Part shown: positions 63,186 through 64,000 of the stretch, piece by piece
Layout: every line of letters begins with the position of its first letter
Numbering within the stretch: position 1 is the first letter of the stretch
Source of the DNA: Numida meleagris
Lineage: Eukaryota; Chordata; Aves; Galliformes; Numididae
DNA length: 64,000 bases
Direction of reading: 5' to 3'
NCBI RefSeq assembly: GCF_002078875.1
Contig: NC_034414.1
Span: 24,228,611 to 24,292,610, forward strand
The notes under the pieces: generated by a model
What the model saw: the letters and a program-made list of their open reading frames with translations, nothing else
The model's database searches: none
What the model was told of the DNA's origin: nothing
Program-made: the position numbers and the translations under genes

Positions 63186-64000
63186 ACTGCTCTCCCAAAA
63201 GGGATTGATGGCCTGGGCTTGCATTATTTGAATAAAAGAGTAACGGTTGTATTCCCATTTGTATTACTTAGTATCCCTGTCTGAACTCAGTGCGCGTGCC
63301 ATCAGTCTTAATATGTTCACTCATACACTTGACAATTTATTTTCCTGGGCTGGAAAGCTCCATCCATTGTTTTCAAAACATCCTCCTAAATGGCCTGCTG
63401 TTGATTTTCTGAAACTTGTGTGTTAGTGCTGCTGCAGCTCAGCAAGCATTACATCCAAGAGGAATGGTGCTAAATGCAAACAGTCTTTGTTACTGTGTTG
63501 TCTTAATGTGAAAGAAAGTGACCAGTGCTTTTCTGCTGTGTATCCAACCAGGGCTAACTGCAGGATATGTGAGCAGGCCCTATGACAAGGAGATGAATGT
63601 TTCCATTTGTCCACCTGCAAGGTCTCATTCCATTCTAAGGAAGAGTCTTAAACTGAGTGTGCCTGTGGCAGTGCTTGAGATGAGGTCTTTCTTCAGCAAG
63701 TCTAGTCCTGAGCTGCTGCTAAACTTGTATTTTTTTTTTCAATTAATGTTTTATGAGTGAGTGAGAAGTACAAAATTTACTGTATTCTCTCTTAAACGTT
63801 AGCTCTGCAAATTCTCTGTATCCATGTAAAAGAGAGTTCTAGAGCTGGCTCTGCTGCTCGTACAGTTAATTAACCCCCCTGCTGCGGGCCTGGACGTTTG
63901 CTCTTGCTGCTCAATGATGTGTGAGAATTGACTGAAGAACGCACACTCCTATGCAGGCGTGTGCAGAGGGAGAAAAAGCCTCCAAGAAGCACAGAGCGAG
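63186..64000 (+). other. PHF21A: PHF21A intron to window edge
   Basis: No exon or named repeat recognised. The next PHF21A exon lies beyond the window. Confidence 0.5.

Noticed and set aside
48184..64000. Next PHF21A exon (expected to start KRVVEQLRKN)
   Set aside because: Looked for its coding sequence beside an acceptor site and did not find it; it must lie to the right of the window.
1..64000. tRNA, rRNA genes and CRISPR arrays
   Set aside because: No cloverleaf with a TTCRA arm, no rRNA sequence and no regularly spaced direct repeats were seen.

Overview
The window is vertebrate and almost certainly avian. It is gene-poor, with long AT-rich introns, one large CpG island, and several fragments of CR1, the LINE that dominates bird genomes. 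No bacterial-style gene organisation, rRNA, tRNA or CRISPR array was seen. I found no new coding system. The one gene I can support is the 5' part of PHF21A (BHC80), on the + strand.

Layout. (1) 1-6850 is intergenic: three CR1 pieces (445-957 +, 3135-3216 +, 5574-6167 -), one unexplained 124-codon frame, and otherwise unassigned sequence. (2) About 6860-9050 is a CpG island with ETS-type motifs and a 955-base assembly gap (7371-8325). It is the likely PHF21A promoter and untranslated first exon, though the start site and first splice donor cannot be fixed. (3) 9050-41771 is a roughly 30 kb 5' intron region. It holds a fold-back element with a ZNF143-type motif (14337-14432), a fossil CR1 (23938-24600), a short gap (27499-27517), a small intragenic CpG-rich patch (28440-28690), CR1 remnants, and a candidate 41-base untranslated exon at 37098-37138. 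(4) 41772-48183 carries three well-supported exons giving the first 51 residues of PHF21A, joined by phase-0 introns. A second fossil CR1 lies between them (44475-45165). (5) 48184-64000 is intron: the next PHF21A exon was not found, so the PHD finger, AT-hook and remaining exons lie beyond the right edge.

Functional reading: PHF21A is a subunit of the LSD1-CoREST-HDAC (BHC) corepressor and its PHD finger reads unmethylated H3K4. This window holds its control region and the exons for the N-terminal helical/coiled-coil start. The points most worth checking are the fold-back element, the candidate 5'UTR exon, the intragenic CpG patch and the two pre-avian CR1 copies. Family and gene names rest on recall of known sequences, not on a search.
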